64,000 nt of DNA from Adineta steineri (lineage: Eukaryota; Rotifera; Eurotatoria; Adinetida; Adinetidae). The notes below the pieces were generated by a model. The model had not been told where the DNA came from, did no database searches, and saw only the letters and a list, made by a program, of their open reading frames with translations. Each line of letters starts with the position of its first letter. Positions within the stretch are counted from its first letter, which is position 1. Where the stretch lies: NCBI GenBank assembly GCA_905250115.1, contig CAJNOI010000317.1, forward strand, positions 16,360-80,359, in the 5' to 3' direction. The translations under genes and the position numbers were made by a program. Below are positions 1 to 11,519 of the stretch, piece by piece.

Positions 1-996
1 GTTATAACTCCTTTATCGATATACACGATATATCCTTGTTAGACTAGTACATATACTTTTACCGTATATGATGAGTGTAGGCTGCATTTCCATCTTATAT
101 CTTTCATAAAGCTACAGCCACACAGTTGATGCATTATCACCACCATCTCTATAGTCTTCTCTTTCAGCCATTTTTCGTTACAATAATCAACATTAAAAAC
201 TACATCTGATAGTCTATTTAGAACTAATGAATTGTTTTCGATGATCTTTTATTACGTCTCAAAGAATTAATCAACTCGTCCAGGCAGGTTATAATTCTCA
301 TTTAGATTTGCTTTTGCTAAGTAGTAATGACTATGAACAGCAATGATACTAAAATCAACAGTTTTTTTACAAAAATTCCACCCTTTTGAAGAAGATAATA
401 ATTATAATAAAATATATTAGTATATAAATAACAAAGACCGTAGATAGTAAATGTATTTTATTAAAATATATTCGTTTACATATCTATTCAGAAGACGAGT
501 ATAAATATTTTGTCATTCGCTTGTTTGCCTGAGATCATTGTCGTATTCTAACAGATTAGTAATATTTAAAAAAACGATAGATCTCTTTGAGGTGGTTGAT
601 GATAACTTATAATCTGCTGTTATAGTCTATGAGAATAGCTTGTTGTTTTTGAAAGAGATCCAACTTATAGAGCAGAAAAATTACAAATATCAGATGGCCT
701 GATGGCTTGTCGACAATTCTGCTGGATCGAAATATAGTAAGATCGCATTAAGAAATTTGTCTCGTGAAGCTTTAAATGTCGCATCTCTAATATGAAAAAT
801 AAAAATATAACTTACTTTACAATGCAACTGGTATAATGAATTTGTTTCATAAATCAACAAAGTAGAACATGGTAAATATAGAAAACTAATATTTTGATAT
901 ATATCTTTGAGTAATATCGAAAATAAATGAGAGAAAAAAGGTACAGCAACTATAGAGACGATAATAAATGTTGCTCATTTATTGAGTTTGAGGGTT
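1..996. repeat. Terminal direct repeat, left copy
   Basis: This stretch matches 63005-64000 with a constant offset of 63,004 and no insertion or deletion that I could find on reading. No gene is visible inside it. Because the copy begins at base 1 and the other copy runs to the last base, the true ends of the repeat are not visible. It could be a wrapped circular record, an assembly overlap, or a real long direct repeat. Confidence 0.97.
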
Positions 997-2133
997 ATAT
1001 ATGCAATACCTACCAATGATCATTCTCACCTTCACACTATAATCAAATTAGTGATGAAAAGCTCAGTAATTGGACTAAGAACTCTCAGAAATTTAACAGG
1101 AGCATAAGCATACGAAAAATCGTTATTGATACAGAATCAGGTTATTCGAAAGTCAGAGAAGAATCTAATAAAACGTTTAAATCTCGAAAGATTCTATCAG
1201 AATTTTCTACTACACCATATATCCACTTTAGTAAGAATCATTAAGAATTGAGTTACAAATTAATCAGTTGATTAACATCGACGGCTAAACTGTACGACTT
1301 CCACTTCTAAATATAAGTATTATAATATGAATGTCTGAACATTTATCAATTGATTTTATATAATCTTCTTCTACCACCAAGAATATATATCCGTCGTATT
1401 ATAGCGGTTCATTCAGAACAAAAACTTTATTTCAAGGTTGTCATTTTCTTGTACAATTGTACTTTATTTCGTTTAATTTGAAAAAAATAAAATTGATACA
1501 TAGAATCAAAGAAATTCTGTATTTACTTCTTATTATATAATTGTTACATAGCTGGTATGCTTAGTTTTTCTCTTAGTAGATACGCGGACTCGTTTTTCAT
1601 AAGCTAAATGACCTATATGGATATATCGCAAATAAAGGTAGCTCTTCAAAAATTATGGCATCAAAATCGAATTTAAATAGAAGAAATAAATGTAGAATAT
1701 GTAATGAAAATCTTATATTTTAGTAATAATAATGGAAATTTTCGATCCTTATCGATCATTATCAACCAGAAATTATAAATAAAATGAAGTTATAACTACA
1801 TTTATTTTCGTCTATTTAAATTTGAATTAAATTTCATGTTTTCATTATTATTTTTCATACATTATTATTTTCAAAATCGAAAATATTGTAATATAATTAT
1901 GCTAGATTTCTTTCTATTAAGTCATTGTAAACAATTTAAAAACGAAATTATTTTCATTTTTATAAATTTAATAGAAATGAGAGTGAATTTTTAGTTAGAA
2001 AATGAGATATCATATAAAGTTGAACGGTATTTATCTTAACTTATTTAAGAATTTATTGAACTCAATATCAAAACTTGATGCAGAATGATATATATAATAT
2101 CGACTTCTGTTTTATTCAGAAAAATAAGATCTC
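997..2133. other. AT-rich intergenic DNA, no gene seen
   Basis: I see no coding region longer than chance, no tRNA-like fold and no clear transposon ends in this stretch. Confidence 0.6.
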
Positions 2134-3115
2134 ACGAGGGAACCGTCCCAACTGTCCAATCGCTTTTCAGTTCGGGTCCCGTGCATAAAGTAGACCCCAG
2201 TAAGGTATGAAAAATCCCAAAAGGATAAGGGCCGCTAGGCCTTCTGTCCCGAGTTATAGGCACAGTGGCGGATTTAAGGGGGGGGGGGGCGATCGCCCCC
2301 ACTTCCGGATTTTTTTTGATTTCTTACAGCAAAAATGAACGAAAAAATAGGTTCACACTACTTCGGTTGGACTTAAAAAATAGCTTTTAACCAAAATCGC
2401 CCCCCCCTCCATACTCAAAAAAAAAATCCCCCACCTCCTCCCCAGGTATCGCTCCTCCATACTCAAAAACAAAAAAATCACCCACCCCCTCCCGAGGTAT
2501 CGCTCTCCCATACTCAAAAACAAAAAAATCCCCCTCCCCATCCCGAGGTATTGCCCCTCCACACTCAAAAAGAAAAATCGCCCCCCCCCCTTCCAAAATC
2601 CTAGATCCGCCACTGTATAGGCAATATACTGAAATTTTAGCCTGTGACAGGGTATGTAGAAATAAATCGAATGGCGGTATTTCGACCTGAGATTTTGTCC
2701 ACAGTGAGGTCTATATGTGACTAGAATACCCTGAAAATTTCAGCTAAAAAGAACGTTTCCTTCTCGAGATATTACAGTCTAAAAAACAGAAAATTCTAGT
2801 GTCTTTCGTGGGATATAGGTGATTTTCTGAGACTTTAATATCTCGAGAAGGAAACGTTCTTTTTAGCTGAAATTTTCAGGGTATTCTAGTCACATATAGA
2901 CCTCACTGTGGACAAAATCTCAGGTCGAAATACCGCCATTCGATTTATTTCTACATACCTTGTCATAGGCTAAAATTTCAATATATTGCCTATAACTCGG
3001 GACAGAAGGCCTAGCGGCCCTTATCCTTTTGGGGTTTTTCATACCTTACTGGGGTCTACTTTATGCACGGGACCCGAACTGAAAAGCGATTGGACAGTTG
3101 CGACGGTTCCCTCGT
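2134..3115. repeat. Large foldback (palindromic) element
   Basis: Two long inverted arms face each other around a spacer at about 2774-2838. The left arm runs from the ACGAGGGAACCGTC end at 2134 and is interrupted at 2263-2615 by a second element. The right arm ends at 3115 with the complementary GACGGTTCCCTCGT. The arms are nearly identical over roughly 280 bases each once the insertion is removed. No transposase frame is present. Short open frames in it are translations of the arms. The class of the element is not known to me. Confidence 0.9.
2263..2615. mobile_element. Non-autonomous hAT-like element nested in the foldback
   Basis: The ends are inverted repeats, CAGTGGCGGAT on the left and ATCCGCCACTG on the right. 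They are flanked by a perfect 8-bp target duplication TATAGGCA (2255-2262 and 2616-2623), the length typical of the hAT superfamily. The interior has G and C homopolymer tracts and about three degenerate tandem units of roughly 60 bp containing CCATACTCAAAAA. It encodes no transposase. The opposite arm of the surrounding foldback keeps the uninterrupted site with one copy of the duplicated bases near 2985-2996, which confirms the insertion. A fragment resembling its interior lies near 18885-18920. Confidence 0.92.
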
Positions 3116-4263
3116 CAGCTAATCTTGTGATCAGTATCAGAAGTTATTATTTTGTAGTTGAAATTTAAATATTTTTCTTCAAATCATTTAAATATCTTTG
3201 ATTATGCTAAAAAGAGTCCTTTTTGCATATCTCGGATTAGACTTCTGCCTATTCCTTAAATCTGACAAACTCTTTTGTGTTCATATCAAGATTCAACAAG
3301 TGTCAGAGATCTATAAGGAAGAGAGTATATGATAGATGTTTTTAAAAACTCGTCAATTTATTTGATAGAATAAAATTCATACAGGACGCAGTGGATCTAT
3401 ATCTTCTGCGAAACTATTTGTAGCTATTCTAAAGGCCTTTGACTATACCGACAATTTTTAACTATATATTTTTTTAGAAGATCTGTAGCTTTACGTGAAT
3501 CAGGTCTTAATTATAATACAAAAGAAGGTTAAAGTAGTAGTCGTTCACTAAGGACATCTATTTTACAGAAAAAGAAGGAATAAAGGAGTCAATATGAAAA
3601 TGTTATATTTATCAAAAATAACACATGCTCTGTTTTTATTTAAAACTAGGATCTAACTGATTGCCATCATTTTACAATTTCATACAATATAATTGCTTGA
3701 TATATTTTCTAAGAATATCATGGATTTACCGATATCCAAGAGTCATATTCATCATAAAAGCAAACATGTAGGATGAGTCACCTATTTGATCATCTATATG
3801 ATATACAACGAAAAATAGAAGCACATACGCTTTCGTTCGTTTCGTTATACTTCAATGATTTTACCTTTTTTCTTTATATTCACGATTGTATAGTCGATAT
3901 TTCGTAACGCAGCATTTTCATTCGAAACAAAATCAAGAGTGTCGATAGTATGCGTTGAATAGCAAGTTAATGTTAAAAACGATGTCGAAACGCGTCTGCT
4001 GTACAATGTGTTCCAACTATTAATTCAACGTTATATCTATTTGATATACTCATTGCGGGTAAATATTTCAAATATCATAAATAAATAGTAAGATAAGATT
4101 TTCTTTTTCTTTGCAACTATCCGTTTTGAAAAGTTGTTTCAAAATTGTATTGATCGATTTCGAGCAGTTTACTGATTTAGCTTTAATAGATAATTACATA
4201 TGTTTTCAAAACAGATTTTCAGTAATGTTCGTCTTATCTTTAATACTTGGAAATGTTTCATAA
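3116..4263. other. Intergenic DNA, no gene seen
   Basis: AT-rich sequence with no supported coding region or recognisable repeat. Confidence 0.55.
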
Positions 4264-4823
4264 TAGAGATGCAAAAGTGACGAAAACTGGCTCACCGTTA
4301 ACCATAGCGAAACGATAACCGTTCGAACCGGTGAAACGATAATCATTTAGACCGGTGAGACGGTGAAGTGATAACCGTTCGGGCCGCTTAAACGATAACT
4401 GCTTGGACCGGTGAAGCGGTGACGATTAATCGGTTTAACGGTGAAAGCCGGCAAACGCCTTAAAACCTACGGTGAAGATCGATACTTTGGCACCATTACT
4501 TACCGTTTTTCTAAAGGAGTATGAATTAGTTAATATACGGGTATTCGCCGTAGGTTTTAAACCGTTTACCAGCTTTCACCGTTAGACCGATTAATCGGCA
4601 CCGTTTCATCGGTTCAAGCGGTTATCGTTTCACCGGTCTAAACGGTTATCGCTTCACTGGTCTAAAGGGTTATCGTTCCACCGTCACACCGGTCTACAGG
4701 ATTACCGTTTCGCCGTTTCATTGTTTCGAACGGTTATCGTTTCACCGGCCTAAACGGTTACCGTTCCACCGTATCACCGGTTTGCCGGTATAGCGATTAA
4801 TGATGGTCACCGTTGCATCCCTA
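4264..4823. mobile_element. hAT-like element built of ACCGGT/ACGATAACCGTT subrepeats
   Basis: The ends TAGAGATGCAA and TTGCATCCCTA are inverted repeats. They are flanked by an imperfect 8-bp duplication, TTTCATAA (4256-4263) against TTTAATAA (4824-4831), 7 of 8 matching. Both halves consist of many degenerate units of about 20-24 bases such as CCGGTGAAACGATAACCGTT, inverted between the left half (to about 4480) and the right half (from about 4545), so the whole can fold back on itself. There is no coding capacity. Confidence 0.85.
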
Positions 4824-4902
4824 TTTAATAACATTAAATTCTTCGGCGATGTGAGCTGATAGACATATGATTATTTCACCCTCAATGTAGTCATTTAACT
4901 TT

Positions 4903-5093
4903 ATAGTGGTGGCGGTTCCAAGGGTAGGCTGGGGTGGGCTCAGCCCACCCTGAAATTTTTTCAGATCCTAAAAAGACCAATGATAGTCTATGTGAGTATA
5001 TCCAACTGGAAATTGACTAGGCCTGAGCCCACCCTGTTTTGAAATTTATTAGGTCTGAACTCATTCTAGTCAAGAATCCTGGCGCCGCCGCTA
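4903..5093. mobile_element. Short inverted-repeat element with TAGYGGYGGCG ends
   Basis: The left end TAGTGGTGGCGG and the right end CCGCCGCTA are inverted repeats. Inside, the palindrome-like GGGTGGGCTCAGCCCACCC is followed by a related second unit, GAGCCCACCCTG. The ends resemble those of the element at 2263, so a hAT-like origin is plausible, but I could not settle the target duplication. Confidence 0.65.
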
Positions 5094-5798
5094 CCCTATA
5101 GTGGAAAAAGAAGAAGTTTTGAAATTACCGTGAGAAAGAGAAGTAAATCTAACAGGAAAATGATGAAATTCAAATATTCAAATTATCTCTTTAACTGATG
5201 ACAACTAACAACCAGTGTATACGTCTTACGTGCAATCATAAACTTCTATCTATGATTTAGAGTTTTCTAGTTAAGATTCGATTTTTGAAAGATATACAAT
5301 TGCACGGAGAAATGCTCTCGATCGTATTATGACTACACCGCACTATTATAAAATGTAACACATGTATAAATTTTATTTTTAGTATCGACATAAGAAAAAT
5401 AAATACAGGATACTTGAAAATATCATTGGTCTCAACACAACAGTCACACATCACGGTATACAATAAAAGTAATTGACTGCTACATTGTTAATCTAAGTCC
5501 AAACATATATTTTAACAATTGCCGCCTTTAAGACTGCTTGAAATTGATTTCTACCAAATCTTCAAAACTAAACAAACGGCAAATTTGGCAAATGTTCGAT
5601 CTATAAGCAAATCTTCATATTTTTGCAATAATCGACTTTGTATTTGGAAACATAAGTAAAAATTCAAATAGTATTAGGTTCGTACTGAGAATTTTAGAAT
5701 ATTACAAGATCGTGACTAGCATATACTATGAGAAACATTCTAATATGCTTACTACTAACAGACGGTGATGTGATATCCGAGATATGGATAACCTGGGA

Positions 5799-5808
5799 NN
5801 NNNNNNNN
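5799..5808. other. Assembly gap (10 N) with duplicated flanks
   Basis: The 45 bases before the gap (5752-5796) are repeated directly after it (5809-5853). This suggests two contig ends that overlap but were not merged, so the true sequence probably holds one copy and no gap. Confidence 0.9.
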
Positions 5809-6504
5809 CTACTAACAGACGGTGATGTGATATCCGAGATATGGATAACCTGGAATCGCTTGTTACTAACAAATATATAAGTCATGTTTCAAAGTATTGG
5901 AGGATTCGAATTAATGTAGATTGTTACGGCTTTGACATTAAGCCACTAAATTATTTTAGATAATTTATGAGTGATCTATATCGGTCGTTTACATAAAAAC
6001 AGTATAATTGAAAGAGCATGTTTAGTGAACCGGAAATGTTATATCCTTTGTGCAGGTTTGTATTAGTTAGTTTGCAAATGAGCTCATATTTTTTGGACCG
6101 AATGTCTAGAAGCTTTTTTGCAATTCGATTTTTAACATATTTTTGGATGGAAAATTTGTTAAAAGTACTTCAAATATGAACTAGTTATTAAAAGGATGAA
6201 AATGTCAAAATCGTCAGAAACATAGTTGTGCTCAATTAAAATAAAATAGGGCTTGGCCATACATTTCCAAACATGTAGATAATTAATAATTATATAATTA
6301 TTTTAGTTTATTCATTATTTTGTTTAAAAATTGGAATTATTAAGTTATAATTCTTGATGAATGGAAAGGAGCTTATAAAAGTCTAATTTTAATGTAATAT
6401 GGACATGGCCAGTCATCAGTCACCCTTGCGTGCAAAAGGTTTAAAATCATAGAGATATAATAATTTTTTGTATTAATCAGAGTAGAGTGGTGAAATATTG
6501 CTAG

Positions 6505-6535
6505 ACATCATGAGGGTGTGAATGTGTGGGTATGA
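6505..6535 (+). repeat. Telomere-like hairpin end (single arm)
   Basis: CATCATGAGGGTGTG followed by TGTGTGGG resembles the left end of the hairpin family seen at 12787 and 36887. No matching right arm follows, so this is a remnant or a degenerate copy. Confidence 0.5.
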
Positions 6536-6683
6536 CAAGCTGCCATGGACTAGTTTTCGACTCAGCTACGAGTCTTGGCAGATGGTCTAGTCAAAATTTC
6601 AAATCTGAACTCAAAGAATCCAAATTCTATAGAAAGTTCATTGTTTTTTACGAATAGACAGTAGAAATATCTGTTTTATAGTA

Positions 6684-7066
6684 CCCAGGTCCACCAATCC
6701 CGTATTCGGATCCGATCGGATCCTATGCCGGATTCTATCGGAATCCGACGATCCGACAAAATCCTATAGGATTCCTGGTGACGGAATCACTTCGGATTCC
6801 GTTGTGGTCGGATCCCATCGGATCCAACATCGGATCTCACAATTTCCAACAAACGAATCTAGACGGATCCGATAGGTGACCATAAGGCCATCATAGAAAA
6901 TAGCTAAAAACGCCGCTCTTCAAATTTGCAGCAAGTGACTGAAAATTCTCCGTACGGAATCCGATGCAAATCCGTCACCAGGAATCCTATCGGATTCTGT
7001 CGGATGATCGGATGATCGGATCCTATAAGATCCGATCGGATCCAATGTTGGATTGGTTGACCTGGG
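6684..7066. mobile_element. Inverted-repeat element with GGATCCGATCGGA core
   Basis: The ends CCCAGGTCCACCAATCC and GGATTGGTTGACCTGGG are inverted repeats. The flanks of the central unique part (about 6860-6950) are filled with variants of GGATCCGATCGGATCC and GGATTCC, which are self-complementary. No coding region was found; the open frame at 6904-7155 on the minus strand reads through the repeats. A related, more diverged element lies at 21687-21903. Confidence 0.8.
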
Positions 7067-7390
7067 ATATTGTGTCTGATACATAAATAGATATTGTAAC
7101 TATAGTTTCGAACTTTCTCGTGGTTCAGGATCTTCAGGTAGGTCAAGCACTGCAATATTTCATAAACTAAAATGAAGAAGAGAAAATTTCTTTTTGATAT
7201 TCAATTTAACAACGTAAAGTAAAGGAGAGAATATTTTATTTATAGTATGTTGTGCATGATACGTAAAGAGATGCTAAGAATTTAGTGCCCATCTTTCTCA
7301 AAAATTAAATCTACAGGTAGCACAAGCACTGCATAAATTTCTAACAAAGAATGGGTGTGGATATCGATGTGTGATGAATATAATGCGCGT

Positions 7391-7416
7391 ACCCATACAC
7401 ACACCAACCCACCTCT
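7391..7416. repeat. Degenerate telomere-like arm
   Basis: An ACCCATACACACACCAACCCACC run resembles a decayed C-rich arm of the telomere-like hairpin family. No partner arm is evident nearby. Confidence 0.35.
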
Positions 7417-7769
7417 TGTGATCTCTGCAATGTATGATAGTTTCCTATGCATCTGAATTCTTGCAAAAAAGAACCATCAAGTCGTTTACTTAATTCATCA
7501 GCTGATTAAATTGATGACTCGATTTTATCCAAATATGTAGTCATATTCGAGTTTGCCGCAGAATCAAATTCCTCATGAACTCGTTTGAGTGGGTAGTTAG
7601 TCCTACACTGGATGCCGTAAATGAATTATAAAGTAATTCACAAAATATAATTACAAAATAATTCAAAATATTTATGAATTATTATATATATATATTTATC
7701 TATACCTGTAACTATATACGTGGCTCACCAAGGCCCATGTAGATAAATCACAGAGTAAAATCAGTCACA

Positions 7770-7886
7770 GATCTTGAGGGTGTGGGTGTAGACTAAAGAA
7801 AATACCCACACCCAGGGGTGGCTCTTGAGGATGAGTGTGGATGCGGGTGAGAGTGTTATAATCACACCCACGCCCACACCCAAGAT
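7770..7886. repeat. Two adjacent telomere-like hairpins
   Basis: The first unit starts ATCTTGAGGGTGTGGGTG and closes with CCCACACCCA near 7815. A second starts CTCTTGAGGATGAGTGTGG at about 7822 and closes with CCCACGCCCACACCCAAGAT at 7886. The right border mirrors the left ATCTTG border. The units match the TGTGGG-type repeat of bdelloid telomeres only in part, being interspersed with GGGTGTGGG. Confidence 0.8.
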
Positions 7887-7899
7887 TTTTATCAAAAAA

Positions 7900-7993
7900 A
7901 ATCAATAAAAACTAGAAAAAAAATCTGTACCGGGCCGGTAGAAAAATATCTGTTTCGATCGACCGGTCGCCGGTACCGGTTACAACTCCGGTA
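7900..7993. mobile_element. CCGGTACCGG-type element, right part
   Basis: AATCTGTACCGGGCCGGTAG, AAAAATATCTGTTTCGA and CCGGTTACAACTC reappear in the same order at 19222-19297. The two are copies of one family. The present copy lacks the TAGAGTTGTAACCGG left end seen at 18569. Confidence 0.65.
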
Positions 7994-8279
7994 TGTAATA
8001 TGATTACGTTTTGGATCGACGGAGTAGTACGATAAATATCAAGACCGAGGGTAGCGGTAACGCTACTCTTGCAATTCGTCACAGCACCTTCATCGCATTT
8101 ACCTCTAACACATCACATAACCTGGTTCTCTTTTCATTTCTATATAAGAGAAAAGGCATGTCTTCTCCATCCACTGATTGTAACAATTCAAAAATTTCGT
8201 GATTATATTTTAAAGATTCCTGAAGGGGAGAATCTACAATCACTTAATAAAACGATGACTCAACTGATGCACTCGCAGA

Positions 8280-8325
8280 AGGGTGTGGGTGTGGGTGTGC
8301 CTAACCACAACACACCTACACCCTA
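8280..8325. repeat. Telomere-like hairpin
   Basis: A GGGTGTGGGTGTGGGTGTG arm is followed after a few bases by ACACACCTACACCCT, giving an inverted pair about 46 bases long. Overlapping short open frames are translations of this repeat. Confidence 0.7.
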
Positions 8326-8330
8326 GTCCG

Positions 8331-9091
8331 GATTTTCAGCATAAGTCTCACAATGATATAGTGAACACATAGGTGTGTGAAACTGGTCTGGAGTGATTGT
8401 TTATAGTGGAGAAACAGACATGCGAAAACGTGATCCTGTCACGAAAATGGGATTTCATCGCGACACATATTTCTGCGGCGCAAAGACAGCTTTGAATATT
8501 TTTTCCAGGTTTCTTTTTTTTGGATACTGTATCATCTAGTTTATCAATCTGCTACAAAGCGTGTTTTTTTATCCCTGCTGTTAAATTGAATTTAGCACTT
8601 CTGTGCAATTGACTAAACATGACGTTCCGTTTTGTGTGATTCCGCAACGATGTGTATTTTTGATCGTAAAACACAAACAGCATTGGTAAACCTAAGAAAA
8701 ACTCTCATACTTTTCAAGAGAAATCAAGCCAACATAGACTGTATGGAGACGCAGACTTATTGGTTTCCATATGACCGAGTTATAGAAAGCACATGGTAAA
8801 AAAACGTCATTCTGCCACGCTGGGACACGCTGAAAAGCCACTTAGAAACTTGGATTCCTAGACCTCGAATACCTTTGCTGCCAGTCTGACGTTTGTGTAA
8901 AATAAAGTGTTTTTGACCGTTGACGTGCAATATACAAACAAAGTCATTTTAATTCTTTTCGTATGATCTTCCCTTCAATCGAGAGAATATATTCTATTAG
9001 AAACAAATTAACAAAATTTATAAAATTGCAGTATACATAAAATGTATGCTACCATTCGAAAGCTGTCTTTCGTCTTCTTCAAATTGACCAC
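8331..9091. other. Intergenic DNA upstream of the deaminase
   Basis: I see no supported exon. A possible splice acceptor TTGCAG near 9029 precedes short frames that stop quickly. The missing 5' end of the downstream deaminase could lie here, but I cannot point to it. Confidence 0.45.
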
Positions 9092-9099
9092 ATGATTAA

Positions 9100-11519
9100 C
9101 GAAACGTTTCTAATATTCATGAACCATTCATTCGCCGAGCTATTGAACTTTCGTTATCTGCGGTCGAACATGGAAATTGTCCATTTGGTGCTTGTCTTGT
9201 TTCAGAGGATGGCCAAATATTACTGACTGCCGAAAATACAGTTCTTACACCTAATACTGATTCTACTCGCCATGCTGAATTGAATCTAATTAGTATGGCC
9301 ACACAAAAATTTAGTGAAGACATTCTTGAACAATGTACATTATATACTAGCTGTGAACCATGTTTAATGTGTACAGGTGCTTTTCGTTGGAGTGGTATTC
9401 GACAGTTGGTTTACGCTCTTTCATATGAAAGACTGGAAGTAAGTACACAAATAATAAATGAGAAAACTTCGGATTTCATCCGAGAGTTATGTGTACTGCA
9501 AAAAGTATATGAGATACATAAGTCATTCCACAATATCTGAACTAGAGATGAGCGGTATTAGGTATTAGTATCATACCGCACGGTATGCGGTAACAGATAG
9601 CTATACCGCACTCCCGCATTGCTGTAAGAAGAAGACTTCTGACAATGATTTCCGGAGATATCTCTTATAACTCTTTCATTCGCGTTAAATATTGGTAGAA
9701 ATTCTGGAAAACTAGGCAAGTTTCGTTCTGTTATTCTCTTGTCAAAAATGAGTTGAAACTAAGTAGATCCTATCACATTAGCTTTACATGTTATTTGCGA
9801 TCTTCCAAATAATAAAAATTCATCTCATCTGCTAACATTCAGTGACGGATCGCCACGAAACCGCTTATTACTCGAGCTAAAATTTTTTGGTTGATACACC
9901 ACTGCTAAAATTCATTTGGCTTTTTCGTCAAGCTTGATATCTGTGATATGCCGCACACCACTTAAAATTCTTTTTCATACAAAAAATGTTTTACAACTGA
10001 TTCGTAAATTTCAAGTAGCATCACATTTCTCAACAAAAATAACTGAATCGTCTGATCAAAAAACTATCTCTCCTTATCTTCATCTGAGACGTCATCATTT
10101 TCTCAAAAATTTATACCTGCATATATTCATCCGAAAACTGTCTGATACCTTAGTTTTCAAACCACACAAAGAAGATATTAGTAGTGCAATAGGTATATAA
10201 AGATATGAGTTTTTGTACTATCATGATGCTTTTTGTAAAATTATGCAACGTTGTGTACCAGTCGATAAAATCATGTATTCTTAAAATTTCTTTTCATGCA
10301 TGTGCTTTTAAGTTTCTGAGGGTGGGTGTGGGTGTGGTTGTGGGCATGAATACTGTATTCACATAGGACCCAAACCCACACCCACCCTCAAGATGGACTC
10401 GATAGGTTTACAAGATCAACCTATTAGTACTCTACTGGAAGGTATCAGAAGTGCCACTATAAAATGAATTTTTGAGTTAATGCCGATTTCAGATCTTTTT
10501 TAGAATCAGTTTTTGATACTGAATCTAAAAATAATAGTTTGGAAAGGTCTTAAGAACAGGAATATAGTGATTTTTGCATTTTTTGTCGAAAAATCTGGTT
10601 TTTAGCAAAACTCAGATTTTTAAGTTTTTTTTGCAATTTTTGACTACAAAAATGCGTCAAAAAAGAATAAAAAGTAGTTCATCGTGACCAGCAACTCACA
10701 CTCTATCAACCCATTTATAAAGACATTAAAAATAAATTTCACTTGATTTTTGCATTGCGTGCACCTTATATTATGTATGGCTTTGAAGCTCGTAAAATTC
10801 TTTATTAAATAGTATATAGCAAACGGGCTTTTATTCGACTCTGATAGAAAAGTTTCTTAAGAAAACGCCGCTAGATCGTTTTTCCCTATATAGAGAAATC
10901 ACAGGGAAATGTCAGTATTTTCGCAATAGCTCAGGAATGGCTCGACCAATAGGGCTCGTTTTCGAATTCGACCGAGATCTTGATGAGATTAAACTGTGCG
11001 TAAGGTTCTATGACAATCGGCTTAGCCTTTCAGGAGTCATTGTGTAAACGGCCGGACACACTGATCGATTCTACATGTGTACTCACTTTTCGAGTACGCA
11101 AAAAGGAAGAATTAAAAGTTCGAAAAAACACGATTAAACAAGAGATTATTAAAAAAAAGAATTCTGTCTATTATATTTTATACCAGCAAGTTATTATATT
11201 AAATCTGTCTTTATCAGAAAAAATCTATAGATAAATCAAAAATTAAAAAACAATTAAATTTCTTTCTTGATTGAGAGCATTGAGACAAAGATAATATTCA
11301 ACATTGAAAACACCGTATGATGAAAAAAGATCGATTACTAAATATAAGATAAGAGAATAGTAAATTTTGAAATGCTTTTTTTAGAAATATGCAGATGCTG
11401 ATGGTCCCTTTTCGTGTCGACCATTTTTATCATCACCACAATTTACAGTCATTGGTCCTATACTTGAAGACGAAGCTGTCAAAATTCATCAAACCTATTG
11501 GTCTCGATTCACATCATAA
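9100..11519 (+). CDS. Zinc-dependent nucleoside deaminase (CDA/guanine-deaminase-like fold)
   Basis: This encodes a protein of the cytidine/deoxycytidylate deaminase superfamily, which hydrolyses an amino group from a base or nucleoside using a zinc-bound water. Exon 1 (to 9438) carries PFGACLV, then RHAEL, whose His binds zinc and whose Glu is the proton shuttle, then SCEPCLMC, which supplies the two zinc Cys. Exon 2 (11385-11519) adds the family C-terminus with IGPILEDEA and HQTYW. The join after LSYERLE is phase 0 with a GTAAGT donor. The 1,946-bp intron is far longer than other introns here and contains a telomere-like hairpin. The 5' end is a problem: the frame is open from 9100 but has no ATG, while an ATG at 9092 lies in another frame, so there is a one-base frameshift, a sequence error or a missed exon. 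The substrate is not predictable. Confidence 0.78.
9544..9625. mobile_element. Possible hAT-like end remnant
   Basis: TAGAGATGAGCGGTAT is followed by repeated ATACCGCAC units. It resembles the left ends at 4264 and 15645 but has no matching right end. It lies just inside the large intron of the deaminase gene. Confidence 0.35.
10317..10391. repeat. Telomere-like hairpin inside the deaminase intron
   Basis: The TGAGGGTGGGTGTGGGTGTG arm pairs with AACCCACACCCACCCTCAA across a loop of about 30 bases. The right border CTCAAGATGG is the complement of the CCATCTTGAG border seen at 36883. Confidence 0.85.

Larger units (their letters stand above)
5094..6683. other. Intergenic DNA containing a 10-N gap
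   Basis: There is no supported gene. A short open frame across the gap on the minus strand is an artefact of the duplicated flank. A telomere-like half-hairpin lies at 6505-6535. Confidence 0.55.

Noticed and set aside
2353..2613. Two overlapping minus-strand frames of 69 and 86 codons with repeated FLFLSM / FEYGGA units
   Set aside because: They read through the internal tandem units of the hAT-like element; both repeat patterns are by-products of the DNA repeat.
4264..4823. CRISPR-like array of short repeats
   Set aside because: The units are degenerate, contiguous and inverted about a centre, without unique spacers, in an animal genome.
5694..5885. 63-codon frame spanning the 10-N gap with a repeated peptide
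   Set aside because: The repeat comes from the duplicated gap flanks.
9916..10200. 94-codon plus-strand frame between the deaminase exons
   Set aside because: It starts at a TTG, lies inside the intron that joins two clear deaminase exons, and its protein resembles nothing.
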